DNA of 64,000 nucleotides from CF-167 sp963695195 (GCA_963695195.1 CAVOGE010000007.1:620001-684000); one strand, 5' to 3'; numbered from the stretch's first letter, positions 16,482 through 25,704 are shown. A program made the numbers and translations. Notes: generated by a model not told the origin, from the sequence alone.

Positions 16482-16498
16482 TCCCCGTTCCGACCCGA

Positions 16499-18361
16499 TC
16501 AGGGTGAGCCGAGGGTGGTCCCGGCGGACTCCTTGATCCAGTAGTCCTCCCAGACCCCCGCGGTCACGAGATACCAGACGCCGTCCTGGTTGATGATCGT
16601 CCTCTTGATGCTGACCGGCGCTGACGATGCGGCGGGCAGGACGTACGTCTTCGTCGCGGCGACCACCCCGTAGGTACTGAACCTGTACCCGACATATTTG
16701 CCGGGGGCCATCAGCAGGGTTCGCTGCGGATCGTAGGTCGCGAGCGGGGGTGGAGGTGGCGGCGCCGGGGCGCCGAGGCTCGTGCCACTCGATGCCGCGA
16801 TCCAGTAGCCCTCCAGCGGGCCCACGGTGATGTAGTACCAGGAGCCACCCTGCCGCGGGATGCCGCTCGCCTGCGTCGTCCAGGCCACCGCGCCAGTCCC
16901 CGCCTCGTACGACTTCGACGCGGTCACGACACCGTAGGTGTTGAACTTCCGGCCCAGGTAGGTGCCGGGTGCAAGCGAGAGCGGGCGCGCGGTCTCGAAG
17001 ACCTCGACGGCCGGCGGCGCGGGTACACCCCCGCTCAGCGTCATGCTCGGCGCCTCTTTGATCCAGTACCCGGCCCACACGCCCGCGGTCACGTAGTACC
17101 AGCTTCCCGCCTGGTTGGGCACGCTGCTCCGCTGGTTCGTCGGTGCCCCCGAGGCTTTGGTGAGCGTGTACGACTTCGACGTCGTGATCGAACCGGTGGC
17201 GCTGAACCGACGACCCACATGCGTGCCAGCAGCGAAGGTGAGGGTGCGCTGGGGGTTGTACGCCTCCCCCGGCCACGTATTGATCTGGGCGGCGACCTCC
17301 TTGCGGATCGCGGGCAGCAGCGCATAGAGCGTGCCGCCGGGGCAGCCGGTGGCGTTGTAGTCACGGTGACCGCCGATGTTCGGCGTATTCCGCGTGAGAC
17401 CGGTCACCGGGTTGACATATGGCCCGCTCCCGGTCGGATTGATGCCGTACCCGGCAGCCGCCCAGGCCAGCATCCTCACCAGTGACGCTCGAGCTGCCGA
17501 CGTGGGAGCCTGCGATGTGAGCGTCCCAAGCAGCCCGATGCCCATGGTGCCCGAGTTGTGAAGGCGAGCCTGGCCACCGGTCACCACCAGGCCAGCCCCG
17601 TTGTCCGCGGTCGGCGTGGCACCTCGCCAGTAGTCCCGCGAGTGCCTGCCCTCGTAGATCCGGCCGGCCTCGTCGATGAGGTACTGGTAGCCGATGTCGC
17701 CCCAGCCCTGCTTGACCGCGTGGTAGTAATAGATCGCCCGCACCGTGGCGGCCGGATCGGGATCGGCATTCCGGCCCGCGGTGTGGTGGACCACCAGCTT
17801 CTGAAGTGGGTGGTACTCGCGCTGCCAGAGCTCGTCGCCGGCGCCGTCGAACCGGAGCGACTCGTCGGCACCCCACGCGCTGCGCGAGATGATGCCCGGG
17901 ATGGCGGTGACCCCGGCCGCACGAGCCCCCAGGCCGAGCGGCGCGGCGTCCGAGCGGGCCGTGTCGAGCGACAGAACCGACACGGCGTCGAGGGGCCGAA
18001 GCGCCTGCACGCGCACGACGCGCATGCCATCCGCGCCCATCACCGTGCCGTACGACTCGCCGTCGCCGCGCGCCTCACCAACCTCGTCGAGCTCAACCGT
18101 CTCCGGTTCGGAGAAGACCTCCCCGTCCGCGCTGAAGGCGGCCGTCACGGTGGCGTCGGCGTGGCCGGGCCAGTGAATGGCGACGTGGGTGGTCCCAGGG
18201 GGCAGCGAGAAGTCCCGCGAGCCGTCGATCGCCTCCGTCGCCTCGGACGAGCCGATCGCCACCGGTCCCGGAGCCAGGTCGGGCACCGCCGGCGCGAGCC
18301 CGGCAACAAGCACGGCGGTGATCAGAGCGGCAACGGCGCGGGCTATCCGGGAACTGAGCAT
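16499..18361 (-). CDS. Secreted N-acetylmuramoyl-L-alanine amidase (PGRP/amidase_2-like) with three C-terminal repeats
   Basis: A 620-residue exported peptidoglycan hydrolase. It has a signal peptide (~1-30), a beta-rich region, then the amidase domain from ~157: IISRSAWGADESLR, zinc ligand VVHHTAG, GWGDIGYQYLIDEAGRIYEG, MGIGLLGT and zinc ligand segment GGHRDYNATGCPG. Cleaves the amide between MurNAc and L-Ala. Three ~72-residue repeats follow (about 374-447, 458-530, 545-618). Each begins R(T/P)L and 'APGT(Y/H)(L/V)G' and ends GSWYY(V/I)T(A/V)G...GYWI. These are probably cell-wall or surface binding modules; I do not recognise the family. Confidence 0.88.
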   Translation of the reverse strand: MLSSRIARAVAALITAVLVAGLAPAVPDLAPGPVAIGSSEATEAIDGSRDFSLPPGTTHVAIHWPGHADATVTAAFSADGEVFSEPETVELDEVGEARGDGESYGTVMGADGMRVVRVQALRPLDAVSVLSLDTARSDAAPLGLGARAAGVTAIPGIISRSAWGADESLRFDGAGDELWQREYHPLQKLVVHHTAGRNADPDPAATVRAIYYYHAVKQGWGDIGYQYLIDEAGRIYEGRHSRDYWRGATPTADNGAGLVVTGGQARLHNSGTMGIGLLGTLTSQAPTSAARASLVRMLAWAAAGYGINPTGSGPYVNPVTGLTRNTPNIGGHRDYNATGCPGGTLYALLPAIRKEVAAQINTWPGEAYNPQRTLTFAAGTHVGRRFSATGSITTSKSYTLTKASGAPTNQRSSVPNQAGSWYYVTAGVWAGYWIKEAPSMTLSGGVPAPPAVEVFETARPLSLAPGTYLGRKFNTYGVVTASKSYEAGTGAVAWTTQASGIPRQGGSWYYITVGPLEGYWIAASSGTSLGAPAPPPPPPLATYDPQRTLLMAPGKYVGYRFSTYGVVAATKTYVLPAASSAPVSIKRTIINQDGVWYLVTAGVWEDYWIKESAGTTLGSP

Positions 18362-18554
18362 CTGCGTGGTCGACCTCGCGCGATTGGATACCGGGGCTGG
18401 AACCCACCCTAGCGCCGCCGACCCACTTGCGCCCTCACCCAGTCTGCCCAGTACGATCGGACACCCCAGAGGCGGGTCAGGACGACCATCGAGTGGGATG
18501 GCAAGCGCCCGGCGCGGGGGTAAGGTCGGTGGCCACTACCGGGAGCGGGCCACC

Positions 18555-19025
18555 ATGCAGTCGACGAGCAACGGTCTTGAGCCGATCCGCCTCATCCTCG
18601 AGGACGCGGATCTCTCCGGCTGGGTCCACGTGGAGGGCCAGCGGATGAGCGACATCCTCCAGGCGGGCGAGCCGTTCGCATTCCTCCCCGCGGGCATCGA
18701 CGACGCGCAGTGGAGCGACGTGTTCCCGGACGAGACGGTGCTCGTGGTGCCTCCGCCGCACGTCAGCCCACCGGAACTGCGCGTACCGCGCAACCAGCAC
18801 CAGGTGTTCATCCGCGCGGGCCGCTTTCGCGTGGAGGGCACGGCACACCTGCGACCCGGCGAGCAGGACGATCCGATTCTGCGCGCGATGCGACGCTTCC
18901 TGCCGCTCACCGAGGCGACCTTTGCGGTCGACGAGGGGGCCGACGAGCGGGCCGAGGTCGTTATCGTCAACCTGCGACGCGTCGATGACTTCATCCCCCT
19001 GATACGCCCCGAGCAGTCGACCTGA
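18555..19025 (+). CDS. Conserved hypothetical protein
   Basis: A 156-residue soluble protein without signal peptide. The N-terminal half ('IRLILEDADLSGWVHVEGQR', FAFLPAGID) looks beta-rich and ends in a Pro-rich VVPPPHVSPPELRVP stretch. The C-terminal half holds TFAVDEG and VVIVNLRRVDDFIPL. Similar sequences seem common in this type of genome as small cytoplasmic beta proteins, but no function is known to me. ATG at 18555 after GGGAGCGGG. Convergent with the MFS gene. Confidence 0.55.
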   Translation: MQSTSNGLEPIRLILEDADLSGWVHVEGQRMSDILQAGEPFAFLPAGIDDAQWSDVFPDETVLVVPPPHVSPPELRVPRNQHQVFIRAGRFRVEGTAHLRPGEQDDPILRAMRRFLPLTEATFAVDEGADERAEVVIVNLRRVDDFIPLIRPEQST

Positions 19026-19044
19026 TCGCCCCTCCGCGGGCGGA

Positions 19045-20301
19045 TTACGGGATCGACGCTGCCTCGTCCAGTTCGAGGCGCTTCATCCGCCGCACGCTCG
19101 GAACGAGCACCAGGATTCCCGCATTCCCGGCAACGAGGATGGCGGAGGCGATGAGCAGCGTCTGCGCCTCCCCGATCGCGTCGGCGAGTGGACCGACCAG
19201 GGCAAAGGCGACCGGCTGGAAGACGAGCGACACCATCCAGTCGTACGAGGAGACGCGGGACAGCGACGCCTGCGGAATGCGCTCCTGGAGGACGGTCTCC
19301 CACAGGGTGTTCGACAGGGTGATCGCCATCATGGTCGCCAGGCTGGCGAGGGCCAGCACGACCACCGGAAGCGGCGGGATGAGCGCGACCGCCCGGGAGA
19401 CCCCGACCAGCATCACCAGGAATCCGACGAGCAGCGGACGTCCGGGTTTCCAGCGCAGCGCCACGGCGCCGCCAAGCAGCGCGCCGAACGCCCCGACCGT
19501 CAGAATCAGGCCCCAGTCCGCCGCGCCGCCGAGCTCGCGATCGATGATCAGCGGTCCGAGCACCATGAAGGCACCAAGCCCGATGTTGCTCAGCGAAAAG
19601 GCCAACAGGGAGGCGATCAGCCAGTCACGCGAGCGCACCTCGCGCCAGCCGTGGGCGAGTTCGGAGATGAACGACGCGCGCTCCATCACCGCGGCCTGGC
19701 GATCGATCCGCAGCGCGGCGAGCGTGATCCCGCTCAGGACATAGGTCCCGGCGTCGATGGCGAACACCCAGCCCGGGCCGGAGGCCGCCACGATGATGCC
19801 CGACACCGCGGGCCCGACGATGAACGCCATGCTCCGCGAGATGGCCATCAGCGCGTTGGCCTGCTGCAGTCGAGGCTGCGACACGACCTGGGGCATGAGC
19901 CCGGTCGCCGCCGGGACGAAGAAGGCGGAACTGGCGCCATGCAGGGCGGCCACAACGATCAGGTGCCAGATCTCCGCCGTTCCGCTGAACAGCAGGTAGG
20001 CGATCCCGGCCTGGACGATGGCCCGGATTCCATCGCTGGTGAGCATCACCAGGTTGCGCGGGAGCCGATCGGCCCAGACGCCGCCGGCGAGCAGGAAGAC
20101 GACATTCGGCAGCGAGTACGCGGCGAAGACGAGACCGATATCGGTCGCCGATCCGGAGAGGCCGATCACTGCGAAGGCGATGGCCACGAATGTCAGCCCG
20201 TCGCCGAACGTCGACCCGGTCTGGCCCAGCCAGAGAAGCCGGAAGTTGCGCTCCGAAAGGGCGCCGGCGCTCTCCCGGAAGCGGAAGAGGAGGCCGGTCA
20301 C
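19045..20301 (-). CDS. MFS transporter (EntS/MFS_3-like exporter)
   Basis: A 418-residue, 12-helix permease of the enterobactin-exporter-like branch: RNFRLLWLGQTGSTFGDG at the N-terminus, GGVWADRLPRNLVML after TM2 and 'ATGLMPQVV' before TM5, all characteristic of this subgroup. The GTG at 20301 puts the N-terminus a normal ~15 residues before RNFRLLW. The ATG at 20355 would lie upstream of a candidate minus-strand TATCAT box at 20329-20334. Substrate unknown; family members export siderophores, macrolides or other small molecules. Divergent from the dGTPase. Confidence 0.82.
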   Translation of the reverse strand: MTGLLFRFRESAGALSERNFRLLWLGQTGSTFGDGLTFVAIAFAVIGLSGSATDIGLVFAAYSLPNVVFLLAGGVWADRLPRNLVMLTSDGIRAIVQAGIAYLLFSGTAEIWHLIVVAALHGASSAFFVPAATGLMPQVVSQPRLQQANALMAISRSMAFIVGPAVSGIIVAASGPGWVFAIDAGTYVLSGITLAALRIDRQAAVMERASFISELAHGWREVRSRDWLIASLLAFSLSNIGLGAFMVLGPLIIDRELGGAADWGLILTVGAFGALLGGAVALRWKPGRPLLVGFLVMLVGVSRAVALIPPLPVVVLALASLATMMAITLSNTLWETVLQERIPQASLSRVSSYDWMVSLVFQPVAFALVGPLADAIGEAQTLLIASAILVAGNAGILVLVPSVRRMKRLELDEAASIP

Positions 20302-20371
20302 GGTCGGCGGCAGATCATGGCCGGCCGATGATACGGCCCGCGGAACGACCGCCATCGGTCATCATCGGTCC

Positions 20372-21370
20372 ATGTCCGACCTCATCCGCTACGAGCGGAC
20401 CGACCGCGAGGCCGACGAGGCGCGCCTCTCGCCCGCCGCGACCCGCTCGACGCGGAGCCGCGGCCGCGTCCGCCAGGAGGAGCCGGACCGGTACCGGGCC
20501 GCCTTCGAGCGCGACCGCGATCGGATCATCCACTCGAAGGCGTTCCGGCGCTTGAAACACAAGACGCAGGTCTTCCTCAACCCCGAGGGCGACCACTTCG
20601 TGACCCGACTGACCCACACGCTGCAGGTTGCGCAGATCGCCCGTGGGCTGGCGCGCGGCCTCTCGCTCAATGAACCCCTGGCGGAGGCGATCGCGCTCGG
20701 TCACGACGTTGGCCATACCCCGTTCGGCCACACCGGGGAAGAGGCCCTGTCGCCCTACTTCCCGCCGGAGGGCTGGCATCACGCCGCCCAGAGCGTCCGC
20801 ATCTACGAGGTGCTCGAGGATCTCAACCTGACCTGGGAGGTGCGCGACGGGATCCGTGCCCACTCGTGGCGGATCCACCCGCCGCCAACGACCCCCGAGG
20901 CGTTCTGCGTCCGGTACGCCGATCGGATCGCGTACCTCTCCCACGACGCGCTGGATGCGATCCGTGCCGGCGTGCTGGCGCCCTACTCGTTCCCGGCGCC
21001 TGTGCTCGAGCGCTTCGGGGAACCGGGGCGTGCCTGGGTCGGCGAGATGATCGAGGCGGTGATCGACCACTCGGTTGCCGTCGGGTCGGTGCAGATGGAC
21101 GACGCGACGCTGGCCGTCATGCACCAGCTGCGCGACTTCATGTTCGAGCGGGTCTACCTCGACCCCGGGCTCCTGCGCGAACAGCGTTCAGCGATTGCCA
21201 CGCTGCGGGGCCTGATGGACCACCACCTCGCGCACCCGGAGCAGCTGCCGGATACCTACCGAGAACACGAGGCGCCCCTCGTCACGCAGGTCGCCGACTA
21301 CGTTGCCGGTATGACCGACCGATACGCGCTGGCTGTTCGCGATCGGCTCGGCCTGGCTTCCGGGGGCTGA
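20372..21370 (+). CDS. dgt: Deoxyguanosinetriphosphate triphosphohydrolase-like protein (HD domain)
   Basis: A 332-residue HD-superfamily dNTP triphosphohydrolase. RIIHSKAFRRLKHKTQVF, FVTRLTHTLQVAQIARG and the HD motif GHDVGHTPFGHTGE are diagnostic, and CVRYADRIAYLSHDALDAI carries the last metal Asp. The length fits the short dGTPase-like class that lowers dNTP pools or acts on nucleotide debris. ATG at 20372 begins MSDLIRYERTDRE. Confidence 0.9.
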   Translation: MSDLIRYERTDREADEARLSPAATRSTRSRGRVRQEEPDRYRAAFERDRDRIIHSKAFRRLKHKTQVFLNPEGDHFVTRLTHTLQVAQIARGLARGLSLNEPLAEAIALGHDVGHTPFGHTGEEALSPYFPPEGWHHAAQSVRIYEVLEDLNLTWEVRDGIRAHSWRIHPPPTTPEAFCVRYADRIAYLSHDALDAIRAGVLAPYSFPAPVLERFGEPGRAWVGEMIEAVIDHSVAVGSVQMDDATLAVMHQLRDFMFERVYLDPGLLREQRSAIATLRGLMDHHLAHPEQLPDTYREHEAPLVTQVADYVAGMTDRYALAVRDRLGLASGG

Positions 21371-21382
21371 TCAGGCGGGCCG

Positions 21383-21748
21383 CTACCGGGTGGAGAGCTC
21401 GGCGCGATACTCCTGGAAGGTCCCGTCCCCGCACTCGAGGATGATCTGCTGCGGCTTCTCGAAGACCGATCCGGAGGCAATGCTGCTGTACGGCACGCTT
21501 CCGGGAGGCCCCCAGACGCGCCGAGTGGTCAGGCCGACGAACGTGGAGCCGATCTCCACTGGATCGCCGCCGTCGGAAAACCCCGGCTCGGCGGTCTCCG
21601 CCCCGACCGGAAGGTACCCCGCGTCGCCCCACTGGACGCGCTCGGGGCAGCCATCGGCGCGGGAGAAGGCCAGCGACATGCCGAGCAGGCCGATCGCCAC
21701 GAAGACGGTCGCTGCCAGCAGTCCGCAGCCGATTGCACGCCAGTTCAT
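21383..21748 (-). CDS. Membrane-anchored hypothetical protein
   Basis: A 121-residue protein: N-terminal helix (IGCGLLAATVFVAIGLLGMSLA) and an extracytoplasmic domain of ~90 residues with two Cys (DGCPERVQWG and ILECGDGTFQEYRAEL), which could form a disulfide. Its ATG overlaps the acylphosphatase stop by ATGA, making it third in the holB-acylphosphatase-121 aa minus-strand operon. Not recognised. Confidence 0.6.
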   Translation of the reverse strand: MNWRAIGCGLLAATVFVAIGLLGMSLAFSRADGCPERVQWGDAGYLPVGAETAEPGFSDGGDPVEIGSTFVGLTTRRVWGPPGSVPYSSIASGSVFEKPQQIILECGDGTFQEYRAELSTR

Positions 21749-22053
21749 GACCGGGTGATCTCGAAGCGCGAGTAGCTCCCCGAGGCGGGGCCGCGGGTCA
21801 CCTCCACGGCATCCACCACCGCGCCGGGCGGACCCCTGCGCAGCAGCCGCTCGAGCTCGTTCAGGGCGGCCGGGGTTCCCTCCGCCACGAGTTCCACGCT
21901 TCGTTCGTCGTCACGGTTGGTCACCCAGCCGGTCAGCGACAGCCGATCGGCCATGGTGCGCACCCACCATCGGAATCCCACCCCCTGGACCCGCCCGGTG
22001 ACGATGGCGGACAGCCGCTGCCGGTCCGGTCGCTCCAGATTCGCCGCGCTCAC
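21745..22053 (-). CDS. acyP: Acylphosphatase
   Basis: Small enzyme (102 residues) hydrolysing acylphosphates such as carbamoyl- or 1,3-bisphosphoglycerate-type anhydrides. The signature GRVQGVGFRWWVR contains the catalytic Arg, and the conserved Asn lies in GWVTNRDDERSVELVAEG. The GTG at 22053 overlaps the holB stop by GTGA and gives the normal length; an upstream in-frame start at 22071 would overlap holB more deeply. Confidence 0.9.
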   Translation of the reverse strand: MSAANLERPDRQRLSAIVTGRVQGVGFRWWVRTMADRLSLTGWVTNRDDERSVELVAEGTPAALNELERLLRRGPPGAVVDAVEVTRGPASGSYSRFEITRS

Positions 22054-23162
22054 GTGCCGAGGCGAGGCCACGAGACCATGGCGACCTCCAGGGCGAGACG
22101 CGGAGCGGCGTTCTGCAGCAGCCCCTGGCGAATCCGCTCCAGCAGGGCGATCATCCGGAGCAGGTGTGGGCGATCGAGCCGCGAGGCGAGCGCGCCGCTT
22201 TCGGGCAGCAGGGCCATCGTCGGCGCCATCCTCGGGCGGTCGGCCGCGGAGACCATCAGGTCACGTGCGAGGTCCAGCCAGGCATCCACGATGAGCAGGC
22301 CTGCCTGCCGCTGCGCCCCAGCCGGCGTGCGAACCGCTTCTCCGTCGACCGCATCGTCGGCCGACTCGGGCGCCGGCGCTGCCTGCCTCGCCCCCTCGTC
22401 GATCAGGTCTCGCACCGACGCGAACCGGTCGGCCAGGCCGCGCTCGAGCAGCGTCAGCAGCTCCCGCTGCGTGCGGCGCCGCCAGTCGACCCGCGCCGGC
22501 TCCCGGGCGTAGCTGATGGCGGTTCCGGCCAACCCGCCCGCCAGCCGGGAGAGAGCGTCCGCGTCGTCTGCCGGGACCCGCTCGCGAGCAACGAGCCAAT
22601 CCACCAGCTCAGCCCGAGGGACTGCTCCGATCCGCATGGCCTGGCTGCGCGATCGGATGGTGGGCAGCAGGCGCGACGGGTCGTTGGCCACGAGGATGAA
22701 CATCTGGCGCCCGTGCGGCTCTTCGAGCGCCTTGAGCAGTGCGTTCTGCGTCTGCTCGTTGGCGCGGTCCGCACCGTCGATCAGCGCCACCCGATGATCC
22801 CCCGCGATCGGTGCCCCCGCGGACTCGAGCAGCCAGCGACGCGCTGCGGCGACGATGCTCTCCCCGGTGGAGCGGTCCGCTCGCCAACGCTCCGGCGAGC
22901 CGATCACCAGGTCCGGATGGGCCCGCGCCCGACCGTCGCGACAGCCGCGACAGGCGTTGCAGGGGCGATCCTCGACCGCGGCTTCCGTGCAGAAGAGGAG
23001 CGCAAGCAGATCGTCGACGAATGCGCCCTTGCCGGCTCCCGCGGGACCGTGCACCAGCAGCGTGCGATGCAGCCGCCCGGCTGCTGCCGAGCGCAACGCA
23101 ATCGTTCGGGCGGTCATCTGTCCAAGGCTGAGGAAGCCCGCATCGAGCTGGCCGTGGGTCAT
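22050..23162 (-). CDS. holB: DNA polymerase III subunit delta'
   Basis: Clamp-loader subunit, 370 residues, AAA+ fold. LLVHGPAGAGKGAFV is the Walker-type loop. C-x8-C-x2-C-x2-C-like cysteines (FCTEA..PCNACRGC) form the zinc module, NALLKALEEPHGRQMFILV is strongly conserved, and 'IRSRSQ' stands where other members have the SRC motif. It loads the beta sliding clamp at primer junctions. The start ATG lies 6 nt downstream of a TATACT box, so the transcript should be leaderless. First gene of an operon with acylphosphatase. Confidence 0.9.
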   Translation of the reverse strand: MTHGQLDAGFLSLGQMTARTIALRSAAAGRLHRTLLVHGPAGAGKGAFVDDLLALLFCTEAAVEDRPCNACRGCRDGRARAHPDLVIGSPERWRADRSTGESIVAAARRWLLESAGAPIAGDHRVALIDGADRANEQTQNALLKALEEPHGRQMFILVANDPSRLLPTIRSRSQAMRIGAVPRAELVDWLVARERVPADDADALSRLAGGLAGTAISYAREPARVDWRRRTQRELLTLLERGLADRFASVRDLIDEGARQAAPAPESADDAVDGEAVRTPAGAQRQAGLLIVDAWLDLARDLMVSAADRPRMAPTMALLPESGALASRLDRPHLLRMIALLERIRQGLLQNAAPRLALEVAMVSWPRLGT

Positions 23163-23168
23163 CGCCCG

Positions 23169-23174
23169 AGTATA
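23169..23174 (-). promoter_or_regulatory. -10 box TATACT (minus strand), leaderless arrangement
   Basis: TATACT, CGGGCG, then the holB ATG: 6-nt spacing, nearly the same context as at 7422 and 14402. Confidence 0.6.
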
Positions 23175-23383
23175 GGCAGGCGCACCGATAAGGAGCGCCT
23201 AAGGCCAGAATCAAGGTGGCGGGCCACAATTCGATCTGCTCCGCCGGGTCGTCCGGGCACCTCATCGCGGCGGCCGGCCGGCTACCGGACCCGCCAGACC
23301 GGAGAGCGATTCGGCGGAGCACCAGGTTGAGTGTCATACTTTGCGGCACCGCCCCCCGACCTGAGAAGCAAGGAGATACGCAG

Positions 23384-24097
23384 ATGGCCGATCAGGTACC
23401 ACCGACGGTACGCTCATTGGTAGACAGGATGCTGGACCCGCAGATGCAGGACCAGATCGCCGCGCGAGCACGCGAGTTCGTCGCATCAGTCGGCGAGGCA
23501 GCCGAGGCAGCCTCGGTCCGAGCTGGCGAAGCCTGGCGGGAGTCCGCACCCATCCGCCAGGAGGCGACCGGACAGGTCAATAAGGCCGGTCGCGAGGCCC
23601 TTCGATGGGGCAGCCGCGCCTGGCGAAAGGACCTTCAGCCGGGGATCAGCCGCATCTGGAAGAGCCGAATTGCGGCGCTCAGCGCAGCCGGCGCGACCGT
23701 TCCCATCGTTCGAAAGTTCGCCGGCGATTCAGCACCCGCGAAGGCTGCGGAGGAGCGTCGCCATTGGGGCACGTTCTTCCTCGGGCTGCTGCTCGGCGCG
23801 GCGGCGGGAGTCATCGCGGCGATGCTGACCGCACCCAAGGCGGGCCGTCAGATCCGTGACGACCTTGCCGTCTCGGCGCGCGACGCCACGGTTCGAGCTC
23901 GGGAAGCGGCGGGCCGCGCCCGCGAGGCGGTCACCGCGGCCGAATGGATGCCGATCTTCGCCCGACCACAATCCGAGGCCGATGCCCCCGCCGAGGCGAA
24001 CGGTCCTGCACCGGTCGAGGCACCGACGGCCCGGCGCGTCACGCGCCGGGCTCCCGCTACCGAGACGGAGACCCCGGGGGCCGAGTCCGCAAACTAG
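23384..24097 (+). CDS. YtxH-domain protein
   Basis: A 237-residue protein. An N-terminal amphipathic, Ala/Glu/Arg-rich region is followed by a Gly-rich membrane segment FFLGLLLGAAAGVIAAML (~residues 127-144) and 'TAPKAGRQIRDDL', the YtxH signature, then a low-complexity Ala/Pro/Glu tail. YtxH proteins are linked to general stress in Firmicutes; biochemical role unknown. AAGGAGA ribosome-binding site 8 nt before the ATG, and CATACT at 23335-23340 is a plausible -10. Ends at a bidirectional hairpin. Confidence 0.75.
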   Translation: MADQVPPTVRSLVDRMLDPQMQDQIAARAREFVASVGEAAEAASVRAGEAWRESAPIRQEATGQVNKAGREALRWGSRAWRKDLQPGISRIWKSRIAALSAAGATVPIVRKFAGDSAPAKAAEERRHWGTFFLGLLLGAAAGVIAAMLTAPKAGRQIRDDLAVSARDATVRAREAAGRAREAVTAAEWMPIFARPQSEADAPAEANGPAPVEAPTARRVTRRAPATETETPGAESAN

Positions 24098-24115
24098 CGG
24101 CGCGCGGAGTGAACA

Positions 24116-24147
24116 CGACGAAGCCGGCCCGAGGGCCGGCTTCGTCG
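24116..24147. terminator. Bidirectional terminator hairpin between convergent genes
   Basis: A 14-bp perfect stem (CGACGAAGCCGGCC with its complement, loop CGAG) between the YtxH and NYN gene ends. Confidence 0.75.
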
Positions 24148-24164
24148 GTGCAGGGGTAGACCGC

Positions 24165-25631
24165 CTACGACGGGGTCTTGCGACCCGAGCGGAAGCGCTG
24201 CCAGATGCCCTCCTCACCGTCGGCGGTCGCGTCAGGCGACGGCGCCTGCTCCGCCGGGGCCTTCGGCCTGGCGGAACGAGCGCGGCGGGGCTTGGGCGCC
24301 TCGCTGGAGCTCTCGGCAGCCACCTCGGCTGGAGCCTCGGCCTTCGCCTTCGGCCTGGCGGAACGAGCGCGGCGGGGCTTGGGCGCCTCGCTGGAGCTCT
24401 CGGCAGCCACCTCGGCGGGAGCCTCGGCCTTCGCCTTCGGCCTGGCGGAACGAGCGCGGCGGGGCTTGGGCGCCTCGCTGGAGCTCTCGGCAGCCACCTC
24501 GGCGGGAGCCTCGGCCTTCGCCTTCGGCCTGGCGGAACGAGAGCGGCGGGGCTTCGGCGCCTCGCTGGAGCTCTCGGCAGCCGCCTCGGCGGGAGCCTCG
24601 GCAGCCTGCGTCAGCCCGAGTTCGGCGAGGGTGGCCGCGTCGGCCTCCTCGAAGGTGTACTCGCGGGACTCGGCATCGATCGTGCCCGCCGCACCACCCA
24701 GATCGTCGATCTGCGAGATGTCGTCGAGCTCGACCCAGCCGATCTCCCCGGCTTGCGGCGCATCGGTCGCGGTCGTCGCCTCGTCGGCCCGCCCACGACC
24801 GCCGCGGCCACGACCGCGACCGCCGCGTCGACGTCGGCGTCGGCGCCCATCCGGAGACTCGCCAGTGGAGGCCTCGCCCGGAGTCGATTCAGCCGGCGCG
24901 GCGGCGGGATCGGCCTGCACCGCTGGCGCGACAGCGACCTGCTCCGCCTCGGCGGGTGCAGCCTCGGTGCGCGTGCGGCCCCGTCCACGACCGCGGGGTG
25001 CAGCTGGCTTGGCGTCCTTGCCCTCACGGAGGGCCGCCATCGCCGCGGCTGCCACCGATGCGGGAGCCTCGCGGAACCCGAACTCGGGAATGACCTCCTT
25101 GGCCGGCATCGGCGGGGCGCTCATCACCTTGCTCGCCTTGTCGGGCTCCTTGCCACGGCCGATGCCGATGATCTTCATGATGTCGATGAACTCGTCGGCA
25201 ACGGCGATCAGATCCGAACTGGTGTTCGGCCGGAAGCTGATCACCTCGCATCGGACGCCCTTGTCCTGGAGAGCGCGGATGGCGGGAGCGAAGTCGCCGT
25301 CACCCGACACGATGACCGCGATATCCATCCGGTCGGCCAGGCGGAAGAGGTCCACCACCAGCTCGATGTCCAGGTTCGCCTTGACCCGGCCGTCGCCGAA
25401 CTTGCGGATGTCCTTGGTGATGACCTTGTAGTCGTTCTTGCCCAGGAAGTCGATGAACTTGCGCTGGTTCTCGTTCTCCGGATCGAGGCCGGAATAGGCA
25501 TAGGCGCGAATCAGATCACGCCCCTTGGTGGCCGTCTTGAGCAGGGCGACGTAATCGACGTCGACCTCTTGCCCGCGGGCCGAGTAGTACAGGTTGGCGA
25601 CGTCAACGAAGACGGCCACGTTCTTGCTCAA
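24165..25631 (-). CDS. NYN domain (LabA/DUF88) protein with basic repeat tail
   Basis: A 488-residue protein. Residues 1-165 form a NYN PIN-like ribonuclease domain: VAVFVDVANLYYSA (first Asp), 'LDIELVVDLFRLADRMD', VIVSGDGDFAPAI (second Asp pair) and RPNTSSDLIAVADEFIDI. Bacterial members are predicted metal-dependent RNases. The remaining two thirds are low complexity: an Arg/Gly patch (RRRRRRGGRGRGRGGRGR) of RGG type and then four 29-residue Ala/Glu/Pro/Arg repeats, likely flexible and RNA-binding. TTG start at 25631 preceded by AGGAGAG. Confidence 0.85.
   Translation of the reverse strand: MSKNVAVFVDVANLYYSARGQEVDVDYVALLKTATKGRDLIRAYAYSGLDPENENQRKFIDFLGKNDYKVITKDIRKFGDGRVKANLDIELVVDLFRLADRMDIAVIVSGDGDFAPAIRALQDKGVRCEVISFRPNTSSDLIAVADEFIDIMKIIGIGRGKEPDKASKVMSAPPMPAKEVIPEFGFREAPASVAAAAMAALREGKDAKPAAPRGRGRGRTRTEAAPAEAEQVAVAPAVQADPAAAPAESTPGEASTGESPDGRRRRRRRGGRGRGRGGRGRADEATTATDAPQAGEIGWVELDDISQIDDLGGAAGTIDAESREYTFEEADAATLAELGLTQAAEAPAEAAAESSSEAPKPRRSRSARPKAKAEAPAEVAAESSSEAPKPRRARSARPKAKAEAPAEVAAESSSEAPKPRRARSARPKAKAEAPAEVAAESSSEAPKPRRARSARPKAPAEQAPSPDATADGEEGIWQRFRSGRKTPS
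24261..24608. repeat. 87-bp tandem repeat, four copies, inside the NYN gene
   Basis: Near-identical units begin at about 24261, 24348, 24435 and 24522, exactly 87 bp apart. Each encodes 29 residues ending PKPRR(A/S)RSARPK. High nucleotide identity implies recent expansion or homogenisation, and copy number may vary between strains. Confidence 0.85.
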
Positions 25632-25704
25632 CTGAGCTCTCCTTGATTGATACCGATCTGGTTGTCGCCTGGTGCCCCGGCCCGGCGCGCCATGAACTGA
25701 ATGA

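Noticed and set aside
24261..24608. CRISPR array
   Set aside because: Regular 87-bp units have no unique spacers and lie in frame within the NYN gene.
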